DNA of 38,945 nucleotides from an uncultured Opitutia bacterium (GCA_903900845.1 CAIUOU010000071.1:1-38945), one strand, 5' to 3'. Shown: positions 19,447 to 27,731, counted from the first letter of the stretch. Translations and numbers: made by a program. Notes: generated by a model not told the origin, from the sequence alone.

Positions 19447-22400
19447 ATGACAGTTGCGCCGGAAACGTGCGGCTGTTGCATGGCCGGGATGGCTCTCAAG
19501 ACCCTCGACTCGACCGCGCTCCGCGCCGTCGCCTCGGCGTTCCGGCTGGGCGGCACCTACTGCGGGGGTGCGCCGCACGGCAACGGCCACATCAATGACA
19601 CCTACGTGGTCTCGTTCGAGCAGGGCGGGGTGACGACCCGCTACATCCTCCAGCGCATCAACGAGAACGTCTTTCGTAATGTCGACGTCGTGATGGAGAA
19701 CATCGCGCGGGTCACCGCCCACGCGGGCCGTCGCGCCATCGCCTCCGGGGCCCCCGACGCCATCCGCCGCGCGCTCACGCTCATCCCCACGCGCGCGGGC
19801 GGCAACCTGCACCGTGAGCCCTCGGGCGCCTGGCGCTGCTACATTTTCATCGAGGGTGCGCAGTCCTACGACGTCATCACCGACCCTGCCATGGCCCGCG
19901 AGGGCGCGCGGGCATTCGGCGATTTCCAGCGTCTGCTCAGTGACCTGCCGGGCGGGCGCCTGCAGGAAACCATTCCGCACTTCCATGACACGCGGCGCCG
20001 GTTTGAGGCCCTGCGCCAGGCGGTGAAGGACGATCGGGTGGGGCGGGTGAAGGAGGCGCGCGCGGAGATCGCCTTCGCGATGGAGCGCGAGCCGATGGTC
20101 GACGTGGTGCTCAACCTGCTCGCCCGCGGGGATATTCCCGAGCGCGTCACGCACAACGACACCAAGCTGAACAACGTGATGATCGACGACCGCACGGGCG
20201 CCGGCATTTGCGTGATCGACCTCGACACCGTGATGCCCGGCTCGGCGCTGTATGACTTCGGTGACATGGTGCGCTCGGCGATCAACTCGGCCGCCGAGGA
20301 CGAGCCCGACGTGTCACGCGTCAACGCCCGCCTCGATCTGTTCGACTCCCTCACCGAGGGCTACCTCGCCGCCAGCCGCTCCTTCCTGAATGAGGTGGAG
20401 ATCGCCCACCTCGCCTTTTCCGGGCGGCTCATCGCGCTGGAGATCGGTATCCGTTTCCTCACCGACTTCCTGCAGGGCGACGTCTATTTCAAGGTCAAGC
20501 GTCCGGCTCACAACCTCGAGCGCGCCCGCAGCCAGTTCGCGCTCCTGCGCAGCATGGAGGCCCAGCGCGAGCGCATGGAGGAGATCGTGCGCCGGCACGC
20601 CGCCAAGCCGGTTCCTTCCACCGCCGGCGCCGGCGCGCCGGTTCTTTCCACGCCGGAGTCCCAGCAGCGCGAGCGCATCGCGACCGAAGTGTTCGCGGAC
20701 GCCGACGAGGCTTGCGCGCGTCTGGCGGACGAGATCGCCGGGCTGATCCGCCAGAACGACGCCGCCGGCCGGCCGACCGTCCTTGGTCTCGCCACCGGCT
20801 CCACCCCGGTCCGGCTTTACCGGCAGCTCATCCGACTCCACCGCGAGCAGGGTCTCAGTTTCCACCGGGTCATCACCTTCAACCTCGACGAATACCACGG
20901 CCTCACCCGCGAGCATCCGGAGAGCTACTGGCGCTTCATGCACGAGCAGCTCTTCAACCACATCAACATCCCGGCGGAGAACGTGAACGTCCCTGACGGC
21001 ACCATGCCGAGGGCTGAGGTTTACGGGTGGTGCCGGCGCTACGAGGAGAAGATCCGCGCCGCGGGCGGCATCGATCTCCAGATTCTCGGCATCGGGCGCA
21101 CGGGCCACATCGGCTTCAACGAGCCCGGCTCCTCGCGCGAGTCGCGCACGCGGCTGGTCACGCTCGACGGCCTCACCCGGCGCGACGCCGCGCGCGACTT
21201 CCTCGGCGAGGCCAACGTGCCGCGCCATGCGATCACGATGGGGGTGGGCACTATCCTCGACGCCCGACGGATCGCGCTGCTCGCATGGGGCGAGGGCAAG
21301 GCCGGGGTTTTGGCCGACGCGGTCGAGGGCGCGCCGAAGGACTCGCTGCCCGCCAGCTTCCTGCAGGGCCACCCGCAGGTGCGCTTCCTGATCGACCGCG
21401 CCGCGGCTTCGGCGCTCACCCGCGTTCGTTACCCGTGGCTGGTCAGCCCGATCCGTTGGACGCCCGCCATGATCCGCCGCGCAGTGATCTGGCTTTCACG
21501 CCAGGCGAAGAAGCCGGTGCTGAAACTGCTCGACGAGGATTACGGTGAGCACGGCATGGCTGATCTCCTGACGGAGCACGGGCCTTCCTATCAGCTCAAC
21601 ATCAGGGTCTTTAACGAGATCCAGCACACGATCACCGGCTGGCCCGGCGGCAAGCCCAACGCCGACGACTCCTCGCGGCCCGAGCGCGCTTTCCCCTTCC
21701 CGAAGCGGATCATCGTCTTCAGCCCGGAGCCGTCGCACGATGTGCTGGGCATGGGAGCCACGCTCCGCCGGCTGAAGGACCAAGGGCACATCGTGTCCGT
21801 GGCCTACCTGACTTCCGGAAACCTCGCGGTGCCCGACGAGGAAGGCGCGATGGCGGCGGAGCTGGTCGGTGAGATCGCCGGCACCCTCGGTCAGACCAAG
21901 GATCCGGTGGCCGATTTCGCCGAGGGCGTCCGAAGGGAGCTGGCGGGTAAGAAAGCCTTCGCGGCCGACTCGGCCGGCATCCGTCGCCTCAAGGCGCTGC
22001 TGCGGCGCGGGGAGGCCCGAGCCTCATTGCGTGACTGCGATCTCACGCCCGCCCAGGCGACGTTTCTCGATTTGCCGTTTTACGAGCGCGGCCGCTACCG
22101 CCAGTTTGCGCCGGGACCGGCGGACCTCGCCGCGGTGGTCAACCTCCTGCGCGAGGCCATGCCTCACCAGATCTTTCTCACGGGTGACCGGGACGATCCG
22201 ACCTCGATCACCGCGGTGTGCCACGGGCTTTTGCGTCGCGCGTGCCGCGAGGTCGCCGGCGAGGCGTGGTTCAAGGATTGCCGGGCGTGGTCGTACCGGG
22301 GCGTCGACCAGCCATGGGAGGCGGCCGACGTCGACATGGCGGTGCCGCTCAGCCCGCGCGAACTCGCGCAGAAGATGCAGGCGGTCTTCCACCACAAGAG

Positions 22401-22551
22401 CCAGCGCAGCCAGACTCCGGTGGCGTCGGGGCTGCGCGAGCCATGGCAGCAGGCCGAGCAGCAGAATCGCGCGCTCGCCGAGACCTACGACGGCCTAGGG
22501 CTCGCCGATTACGAGGCAATCGAGGGTTTCGCGAGGATTCATCTGGCCTGA
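19447..22551 (+). CDS. Fusion: hexosamine kinase-like + NagB + degenerate PIG-L domain
   Basis: One uninterrupted frame of 1034 residues with three parts. Residues ~15-383 form an APH-fold kinase of the N-acetylhexosamine 1-kinase (NahK) type, with HNDTKLNNVMID (catalytic Asp238) and the metal-binding segment VIDLDTVMPG (Asp258/Asp260). A Pro/Ala/Ser/Gly linker (~384-407) leads to a glucosamine-6-phosphate deaminase (NagB) domain (~408-660) with ATGSTP, FNLDEYHGL (Asp481) and GIGRTGHIGFNEPGS; Thr552 replaces E. coli Asp141. Residues ~750-1034 resemble LmbE/PIG-L deacetylases but lack the expected ligands (SPEPSHD for SPHPDDD). NagB-LmbE proteins of about 650 residues are known; the added kinase is what I find unusual. 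The start is provisional (ATG 19480 or 19489 also possible). Likely cytoplasmic amino-sugar catabolism. Confidence 0.9.
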   Translation: MTVAPETCGCCMAGMALKTLDSTALRAVASAFRLGGTYCGGAPHGNGHINDTYVVSFEQGGVTTRYILQRINENVFRNVDVVMENIARVTAHAGRRAIASGAPDAIRRALTLIPTRAGGNLHREPSGAWRCYIFIEGAQSYDVITDPAMAREGARAFGDFQRLLSDLPGGRLQETIPHFHDTRRRFEALRQAVKDDRVGRVKEARAEIAFAMEREPMVDVVLNLLARGDIPERVTHNDTKLNNVMIDDRTGAGICVIDLDTVMPGSALYDFGDMVRSAINSAAEDEPDVSRVNARLDLFDSLTEGYLAASRSFLNEVEIAHLAFSGRLIALEIGIRFLTDFLQGDVYFKVKRPAHNLERARSQFALLRSMEAQRERMEEIVRRHAAKPVPSTAGAGAPVLSTPESQQRERIATEVFADADEACARLADEIAGLIRQNDAAGRPTVLGLATGSTPVRLYRQLIRLHREQGLSFHRVITFNLDEYHGLTREHPESYWRFMHEQLFNHINIPAENVNVPDGTMPRAEVYGWCRRYEEKIRAAGGIDLQILGIGRTGHIGFNEPGSSRESRTRLVTLDGLTRRDAARDFLGEANVPRHAITMGVGTILDARRIALLAWGEGKAGVLADAVEGAPKDSLPASFLQGHPQVRFLIDRAAASALTRVRYPWLVSPIRWTPAMIRRAVIWLSRQAKKPVLKLLDEDYGEHGMADLLTEHGPSYQLNIRVFNEIQHTITGWPGGKPNADDSSRPERAFPFPKRIIVFSPEPSHDVLGMGATLRRLKDQGHIVSVAYLTSGNLAVPDEEGAMAAELVGEIAGTLGQTKDPVADFAEGVRRELAGKKAFAADSAGIRRLKALLRRGEARASLRDCDLTPAQATFLDLPFYERGRYRQFAPGPADLAAVVNLLREAMPHQIFLTGDRDDPTSITAVCHGLLRRACREVAGEAWFKDCRAWSYRGVDQPWEAADVDMAVPLSPRELAQKMQAVFHHKSQRSQTPVASGLREPWQQAEQQNRALAETYDGLGLADYEAIEGFARIHLA

Positions 22552-22583
22552 GCGGGACCTTCGCTCCGCTGGTTTCACCCGTC

Positions 22584-23978
22584 ATGATTGATGTCCGTCC
22601 TTCATTGCCGCCGCCGTTGGAGCGGAACTTCGCCCCGGCCGCGCTGTGGAACCGCGCCTACCGCGACCTGGTGGCCCGCGACCCCTCGGCCCGCCCTTTG
22701 GCGGTTGTCGTCAGTTCGACCGCCGGCGCGGTTTCGCGTCACGACACGCACGTGCTCGGGGCCGGACATCCCGCCGCGGCGCTCTCGCTCACCTACGTGG
22801 AACGCCTCGTTAAGTTCCTGCTCTGGCAGAAAGGCGGCTGCTACGTGCGGATCGCGGGGGCCGAGGAGATCGTCTCCGGGCTGAAGCGGATCTACTCCGA
22901 AAGCGGCGGGCGCGCCTTCGACCATCGGTTCATGGGGGCGACCACGTTCCGTGAGCCGTTCGTGCTCGAGGCGGCATCTCTTTCGGCGCTGCCCGAGGGC
23001 AGGGTGGCTTCGCTGGCGGTTGGCCGGCACCTTGACGGCTGCCGGATCGGCTTCGACCTCGGCGGCAGCGACCGCAAGGCCGCCGCGGTGATCGACGGGA
23101 AGGTCGTTTTCTCCGAGGAAATTACCTGGGATCCGTACTTTCAAAAGGATCCCGCGTATCACCTTGAGGGTGTGCACGACTCGTTGCGGCGCGCGGCCGC
23201 GCACCTGCCGCGGGTCGATGCGATCGGCGGCAGCTCAGCCGGGGTCTACGTGAACAACGAGGTACGGGTCGCGTCGCTGTTCCGCGGAGTGCCGACGGAC
23301 CTTTTCGACCGGCACGTGCGCCGGATGTTTTTCACGCTCCAGCAGCGGTGGGGCGGGGTACCGTTTGAAGTGGCCAACGACGGCGAGGTCACGGCTCTCG
23401 CCGGCTCCATGTCGCTCGGCGACGGTGCGGTGCTGGGAATCGCGATGGGCACGAGCCTCGCGGCCGGTTACGTGACGCCGGAAGGCGGCATCACCCCGTG
23501 GTTGAACGAGCTCGCCTTCGCGCCGGTGGACTACCACCCGGCGGCGCCACGCGACGAGTGGTCGGGCGACATCGGTTGCGGCGTCCAGTATTTCTCGCAA
23601 CAGGCGGTTGGCCGGCTGGCCCCGATCGCGGGTTTCGCTTTGCCCGCCGGACTGCCGCTGCCCGAGCAACTCATCGAGGTGCAGCGGGCGATGGCGGCGG
23701 GTGACACGCGCGCCCGGGCGATTTACGAGACCATCGGCGCCGATTTCGGTTACGCGATCGCGCACTTCGCCGATCATTACGAGCTGCGCCACGTGCTGCT
23801 GCTCGGCCGCGTATCCTCGGGAGCCGGCGGCGAGATCATTCTCGACCGGGCCCGTGCGGTCTTGCGCACGGATTTTCCCGAATTGGCGGAGAAAGTCCGA
23901 CTGCACACGCCCGATGAGAAGGACCGTCGCCACGGGCAGGCCGTGGCCGCGGCCAGTCTGCCGGCTCTCCGGCGCTGA
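22584..23978 (+). CDS. ROK-family sugar kinase-like protein
   Basis: A 464-residue cytoplasmic protein starting at ATG 22584, 32 bp after the fusion gene. About 150 N-terminal residues without a recognised motif precede the ROK core. The core has a phosphate-binding loop FDLGGSDRK (Asp158), a catalytic-type aspartate in ANDGEVTALAG (Asp266), and an adenosine-loop equivalent MGTSLAAGYV. The CxCGxxGC zinc motif of many ROK kinases is absent, and there is no helix-turn-helix, so this is an enzyme-type rather than a repressor-type ROK protein. Context (amino-sugar deaminase upstream, PIG-L deacetylase downstream) suggests phosphorylation of GlcNAc, glucosamine or a related sugar. Substrate is inferred. 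Confidence 0.85.
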   Translation: MIDVRPSLPPPLERNFAPAALWNRAYRDLVARDPSARPLAVVVSSTAGAVSRHDTHVLGAGHPAAALSLTYVERLVKFLLWQKGGCYVRIAGAEEIVSGLKRIYSESGGRAFDHRFMGATTFREPFVLEAASLSALPEGRVASLAVGRHLDGCRIGFDLGGSDRKAAAVIDGKVVFSEEITWDPYFQKDPAYHLEGVHDSLRRAAAHLPRVDAIGGSSAGVYVNNEVRVASLFRGVPTDLFDRHVRRMFFTLQQRWGGVPFEVANDGEVTALAGSMSLGDGAVLGIAMGTSLAAGYVTPEGGITPWLNELAFAPVDYHPAAPRDEWSGDIGCGVQYFSQQAVGRLAPIAGFALPAGLPLPEQLIEVQRAMAAGDTRARAIYETIGADFGYAIAHFADHYELRHVLLLGRVSSGAGGEIILDRARAVLRTDFPELAEKVRLHTPDEKDRRHGQAVAAASLPALRR

Positions 23979-23995
23979 ACGCCGCCCCCTTTCCG

Positions 23996-24847
23996 ATGAA
24001 ACTCTCGAATCCCCAGGCCGACATTTATGTCCCCGGCGCGGACGCCACGCCGGAACAGGCGCTCGCGCGGGTCACGCACCTTTGCCTCGGCGCGCATCAG
24101 GACGACATCGAGATCATGGCGCATGCCGGCATCTCCGATTGCCTCGACACGCCCGGCAAGGCCTTCGGTGGAGTCGTCGTCACCAATGGTGCCGGTTCAC
24201 CCCGCACCGGCCCGTACGCGCACCTGACCGATGAACAAATGCAGGGCGTGCGGCGCGAGGAGCAGCGCAAGGCCGCCACGCTCGGCCGCTACGCGATCCA
24301 GCTCCAGTTGGCGCATCCCAGCTCCGTCGTGAAGACCCCGGGCCACGCCGGCGTGGCCGCCGATCTGGCCGCCATCTTTGGCGGATGCCGCGCGGAGGTG
24401 GTTTATCTCCACAATCCGGCGGACAAGCACGACACCCATGTCGCCGTGCTGCACCGCTGCCTTGAGGCGATTCGGGCGCTTCCCGCCGACCGCCGTCCGC
24501 GGCGGGTTCTCGGCTGCGAGGTCTGGCGCGATCTTGATTGGATGGTGGACTCCGACAAGGTTGCGCTGGATGCCGGCCGGCACCCGGCGCTGGCCCTCGA
24601 ACTGCTCAAGGTTTTCGACTCGCAGGTCACCGGAGGCAAACGCTACGACCTTGCGACCATGGGCCGACGCTCGGCGCACGCCACCTACCACACGTCCCAC
24701 GCGACGGATTGCGTGGCCGGCATCACTTGGGCGATGGACCTCACGCCGCTCGTTTCGAACCCGACCGCCTCCCTCGAGGAGTTCACGGTCGCTTATATCC
24801 GCCGTTTGCAGGAAGACGTGCAGGCGCGCGTCCGCCGGTTCGCCTGA
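23996..24847 (+). CDS. PIG-L/LmbE family deacetylase
   Basis: A 283-residue zinc-dependent N-deacetylase-like protein beginning 17 bp after the ROK gene. The metal site looks intact: GAHQDDIEIM (His and Asp ligands, an H-x-D-D form of the usual HPDD) and a later HDTH in LHNPADKHDTHVAV. Family members remove acetyl from GlcNAc-containing molecules. No signal peptide is seen, so it should be cytoplasmic. It closes the cluster with the kinase-NagB fusion and the ROK kinase. An attractive but untested role is deacetylation of GlcNAc or its phosphate before deamination, replacing NagA. Confidence 0.9.
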   Translation: MKLSNPQADIYVPGADATPEQALARVTHLCLGAHQDDIEIMAHAGISDCLDTPGKAFGGVVVTNGAGSPRTGPYAHLTDEQMQGVRREEQRKAATLGRYAIQLQLAHPSSVVKTPGHAGVAADLAAIFGGCRAEVVYLHNPADKHDTHVAVLHRCLEAIRALPADRRPRRVLGCEVWRDLDWMVDSDKVALDAGRHPALALELLKVFDSQVTGGKRYDLATMGRRSAHATYHTSHATDCVAGITWAMDLTPLVSNPTASLEEFTVAYIRRLQEDVQARVRRFA

Positions 24848-24932
24848 ACTCCGCCGGGTTGGGCGCCAGCTCAGTTCGCTTCCAAATCTAGGCTTTCCAA
24901 AGACAAGCGTCCGCCTACTTTGGACGGTTCCT

Positions 24933-25349
24933 ATGGAAAAGACGTTCCTTATCTGTAAGCCGGACGCGATGCAGAAGCGCTTGGTAGGCACCGTCATCAG
25001 CCGCTTCGAGGCGGCCGGTTTCGACGTCATCGCCTGCAAGATGGCGCGCCTTTCCCCCGCTTTGCTCCGGGAGCACTACGCGCACGTCGCGTCCAAACCC
25101 TTCTACCCGGATATCGAGCGCTTCATGAGCTCGCGGCCGGTGGTCATGATCGCCCTGCAGGGCGAAAACGTCGTCCAGCGCGTGCGCGATCTGCTCGGGC
25201 CCACCGACTCCCGCAAGGCCGCCAAGGGCACCCTGCGCGGCGACTTCGGCACCGACATGATGATCAACGTCCTCCATGCTTCCGACAGCGTGGAGAACGG
25301 CGTGGCCGAGATCGCGCGCTTCTTCCGCCCGGAAGAGGTTTTTGCCTGA
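24933..25349 (+). CDS. ndk: Nucleoside-diphosphate kinase
   Basis: A 138-residue cytosolic enzyme that transfers the gamma-phosphate of ATP to NDPs through a phosphohistidine. ATG 24933 gives the family start MEKTFLICKPDAMQK; the active-site histidine is in NVLHASDS (His115), and RPVVMIALQGENVV and RGDFG are conserved nucleotide-binding segments. HASDS replaces the more common HGSDS. It lies 85 bp after the PIG-L gene, a spacing that allows its own promoter. Confidence 0.97.
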   Translation: MEKTFLICKPDAMQKRLVGTVISRFEAAGFDVIACKMARLSPALLREHYAHVASKPFYPDIERFMSSRPVVMIALQGENVVQRVRDLLGPTDSRKAAKGTLRGDFGTDMMINVLHASDSVENGVAEIARFFRPEEVFA

Positions 25350-25485
25350 GTCTCCACGGGCCTCGGCTCGCGCGGTGGTGGAGCCGCTTGTGACGTTCCG
25401 GTAAATCCGTCGGTCGCCCGCTGGTACGTTGGCCTCCGACCTGCTACGCTTCGCGTCGTTTTGGGGATCAGCAACCACCCATACC

Positions 25486-25932
25486 ATGAGCGCTTCCAAG
25501 AAGAAAACCACCACCCGCAAGCCGTCGCCCGCCCCAGCGACCAAGTCCGCCGCGCCCGCCCGCAAGGCGGCGTCGCGTTCCGCCGCCCGTCCTGCGGCCG
25601 TCCCGTCGACGCCTGCCGCGCCCGCGGTCGTCGCCTCGCTGCCACCGGCGTTGGCGAAACCCGCGGCGCCCAGACCGTCGCTCACCACGATCACCGCGCA
25701 GGTGGACGTCGGTTTCGGCAACACGCTCTACATCCGTGGCGCGGGCGGAGGCCTCAGCTGGACCGTCGGGTTGCCTATGACCTGCGTGGCAGCCGACCTC
25801 TGGCGCATCTCGCTCGACGCTGCGCGGCAGGACATCGCCTTCAAGGTGCTCTTGAACGACCTTGCCTGGAGCTCAGGGGCGGATTACATCGCGACTGCCG
25901 GTTCGACTGTGACGGCGAGGCCGTCGTTCTGA
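25486..25932 (+). CDS. Small protein: Lys/Ala/Pro-rich tail plus carbohydrate-binding-like domain
   Basis: A 148-residue protein from ATG 25486; an upstream TTG at 25429 is less likely. Residues 1-65 are low-complexity Lys/Ala/Pro/Ser sequence (MSASKKKTTTRK and onward), resembling histone-H1-like or linker tails. Residues ~70-148 look like a small beta-sandwich with TAQVDVGFGNTLYIRG, GLSW and VLLNDLAWSSGADY. The pattern recalls starch-binding-like (CBM20/25-type) domains, but that is recognition by eye. There is no signal peptide, so both parts should be cytoplasmic. It lies 136 bp after ndk and converges on the acyltransferase gene. Confidence 0.75.
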   Translation: MSASKKKTTTRKPSPAPATKSAAPARKAASRSAARPAAVPSTPAAPAVVASLPPALAKPAAPRPSLTTITAQVDVGFGNTLYIRGAGGGLSWTVGLPMTCVAADLWRISLDAARQDIAFKVLLNDLAWSSGADYIATAGSTVTARPSF

Positions 25933-25948
25933 GGCGCGCTCCGGCCGA

Positions 25949-26581
25949 TCACCGGTCGGGGTTGAGCGCCAGGAGCCGGGAGCGGACCAGTTCCATTCCA
26001 GCGACCCGGTCCGCCAGCTGCTCCGGCTCGATGATCTCGCAGCGCATGCGCACGCGGGAGAAGGGGCGGGGCAGGTGGAAGCGGTCCCAGCTCCTGAGCC
26101 GCCATGACGAGGTGAACTCGGCGCCCACCAGGATCATGGGCGCCCGCGTGCGGCGGGCCACGATGACCGCACCGGGCTTGAAGTCATAGCAGGGTCCGCG
26201 CGGGCCGTCGGGCGTGATGCCAACGTCGCGTCCTGACTGCAGCACCTCGACCAACGCCGATGCGGCCTCGCGGCCCAGCCGGCTGCTGGAGCCGCGTACT
26301 GTCCGCAACCCGCCCATCGCGAAAAACGCCGAGAGCCAGGCGCCGTCCTCGCTGGCGCTCACCAGCGCATAGGCCGGGCGACCGATGCGGTAGCGCCGAA
26401 CGATCTCGGCGGCGAGGAAGAGCCGGTTGTGCCAAAGCACGATGGCGACGGGAACGTCGTGGCGGGTGTAGCGGCGGATGTCCTCGGGCGTGGCTTCGAA
26501 TCGCAGGGAGCGTCCCCAAGCGCGCAGCAACAGTCCGAAGGGAAGGAGTGCGAGCCAACGCCACCATGCGATGCGGTGCAC
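25949..26581 (-). CDS. Lysophospholipid acyltransferase-like protein (DUF374 type)
   Basis: A 210-residue membrane-associated protein of the LPLAT superfamily, DUF374 branch. Near the N-terminus is a hydrophobic segment (WLALLPFGLLLRAW), then the acyltransferase-type LWHNRLFLAAE (His-containing motif I) and ITPDGPRGP (substrate loop). Such proteins are thought to acylate a lipid, possibly lipid A related. The frame runs upstream to 26788 without ATG; GTG 26581 (VHRIAWWRWL) gives the family length. It converges with the preceding gene, with 16 bp between their ends. Confidence 0.82.
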   Translation of the reverse strand: MHRIAWWRWLALLPFGLLLRAWGRSLRFEATPEDIRRYTRHDVPVAIVLWHNRLFLAAEIVRRYRIGRPAYALVSASEDGAWLSAFFAMGGLRTVRGSSSRLGREAASALVEVLQSGRDVGITPDGPRGPCYDFKPGAVIVARRTRAPMILVGAEFTSSWRLRSWDRFHLPRPFSRVRMRCEIIEPEQLADRVAGMELVRSRLLALNPDR

Positions 26582-27044
26582 GCGTGGATCGGCGGGGACG
26601 CGGTCTTCTTGAGAGGAGGTCAGGCGCGCGGTTTTCGTGGAAACGCGGGGCGGCGCCAAGCGCAACTTCGGTGTCCCGTGATTCTCGCGGACCTTCCCGA
26701 CGGACTTCGGTCCCCGGAAAGGGGATCCGCGAAACACACCAAAGGCACGAAACCGAGCCCGTTGGCCCACGGAACGCACGGAAGCCACGGAAGAGGAAAA
26801 ACCTTGGGTCGGCCGGAGCCCGTGAGGCGGAGGGCCGAAGTCCTGCTTTCGGATTCGCGGGTTTCTCAGCTCTTTGTTTCCTCCGTTTGCGCCTGTCGGC
26901 TGTTTAAGAACCGAAGCGGAGGTCGTGAATCGGGACTAGGCCGCGCCGCACCTCTCGCGCACGCCTTGGGCCAGACGCAACGTTCGAGTCTTCGGATATT
27001 TCCCGTTCCGCCAGACAGCGTCCACACTGCCATACCTGAAAAGC
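26582..27044. other. Gene-free interval with short degenerate repeats
   Basis: A 463-bp stretch upstream of the acyltransferase (minus) and of a hypothetical gene (plus), so it should hold both promoters. Around 26735-26795 there are repeated CACGGAA/GCACGAA-like octamers (GGCACGAAACC, CCACGGAACGCACGGAAGCCACGGAAG), a low-complexity pattern I associate with intergenic DNA rather than coding sequence. I see no RNA gene, mobile element or clear promoter here. Confidence 0.5.
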
Positions 27045-27698
27045 GTGCTTTCTCGGCGCGATTCTACCCGCTCATTGGCCCCCTTTCGCGTTGCGCCGCT
27101 CCATCGGTTGACGCTTCGCGCCATCGCGGCCAACGACTGCGCGGTGCCGCCGTTTCCCGCTTGTCCCCATCTGCCCGCCGCCGTTCCGGGAATGGATTGG
27201 CGCGCGCTGCACGCCTTTCGTATCGGCGATCGCGGCGGGAGGTTTTATCTGGAATGCCTGCGCTACGGGGCTTCGCTTTGGGAGACCGGGTTCGCCGCAC
27301 GTTCTTTGCTCTGCCTCGACCGGGCGATGGGGGCCGAGCTCTCAGGCGACGAATCGGAACTGCTCACCCATCCCATGCCCTACGCGGCGGTGGCGTGGAT
27401 CGTCGCCCACGCGCCGGAAGGCGTCTTCCTCGGCAATCCGCGCGTTCATTTCCAGCATTACGCGGGTCGCATGAACGAGCCGCGCCGCGAGCAACGCGTG
27501 TGGCGAGCGTGGGCGTGTTGGGCGCTCACGCGCACGGTGCGTCCCGATCTGCCGGGCGATCCGCGTCACCGCATCACCGAGCCGGCAACGGAGAAGGTCG
27601 CGGAATCGCTCAGCCGCCATGGCTTGCCGGGTGAGCGGGAGCTGTTTCTCCAGACATTATCTCTGGCTTGCCGGTGGAGCCGGAGAGCCGGCGCCTGA
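27045..27698 (+). CDS. Hypothetical protein
   Basis: A 217-residue protein not recognised. The frame begins at GTG 27045; TTG 27108 or ATG 27192 (MDWRALHAFRIGDRGGRFYL) are possible later starts. Sequence from ~45 on looks like a folded, Trp/Arg/Leu-rich soluble protein (LECLRYGASLWETGF, LLCLDRAMGAEL, HPMPYAAVAWIVAHAPEGVF). There is no signal peptide, membrane helix or catalytic motif. Composition and frame use match the neighbourhood, and the competing frames are plainly shadows. It converges with the histidine kinase gene, 33 bp away. Confidence 0.65.
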   Translation: MLSRRDSTRSLAPFRVAPLHRLTLRAIAANDCAVPPFPACPHLPAAVPGMDWRALHAFRIGDRGGRFYLECLRYGASLWETGFAARSLLCLDRAMGAELSGDESELLTHPMPYAAVAWIVAHAPEGVFLGNPRVHFQHYAGRMNEPRREQRVWRAWACWALTRTVRPDLPGDPRHRITEPATEKVAESLSRHGLPGERELFLQTLSLACRWSRRAGA

Positions 27699-27731
27699 CG
27701 CGGGGATCGCCGGCGGAGGGAAAGTCCCGAA

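Noticed and set aside
26429-27634. 401-codon plus-strand frame over the intergenic interval and the hypothetical gene
   Set aside because: It runs through low-complexity repeats and is out of frame with the more protein-like 27045-27698 reading; low-complexity Arg-rich composition.
27687-27714. 7-bp inverted repeat GCCGGCG/CGCCGGC between convergent genes as a terminator
   Set aside because: Long loop, no T-run and overlap with the end of the coding sequence; common by chance at this GC content.
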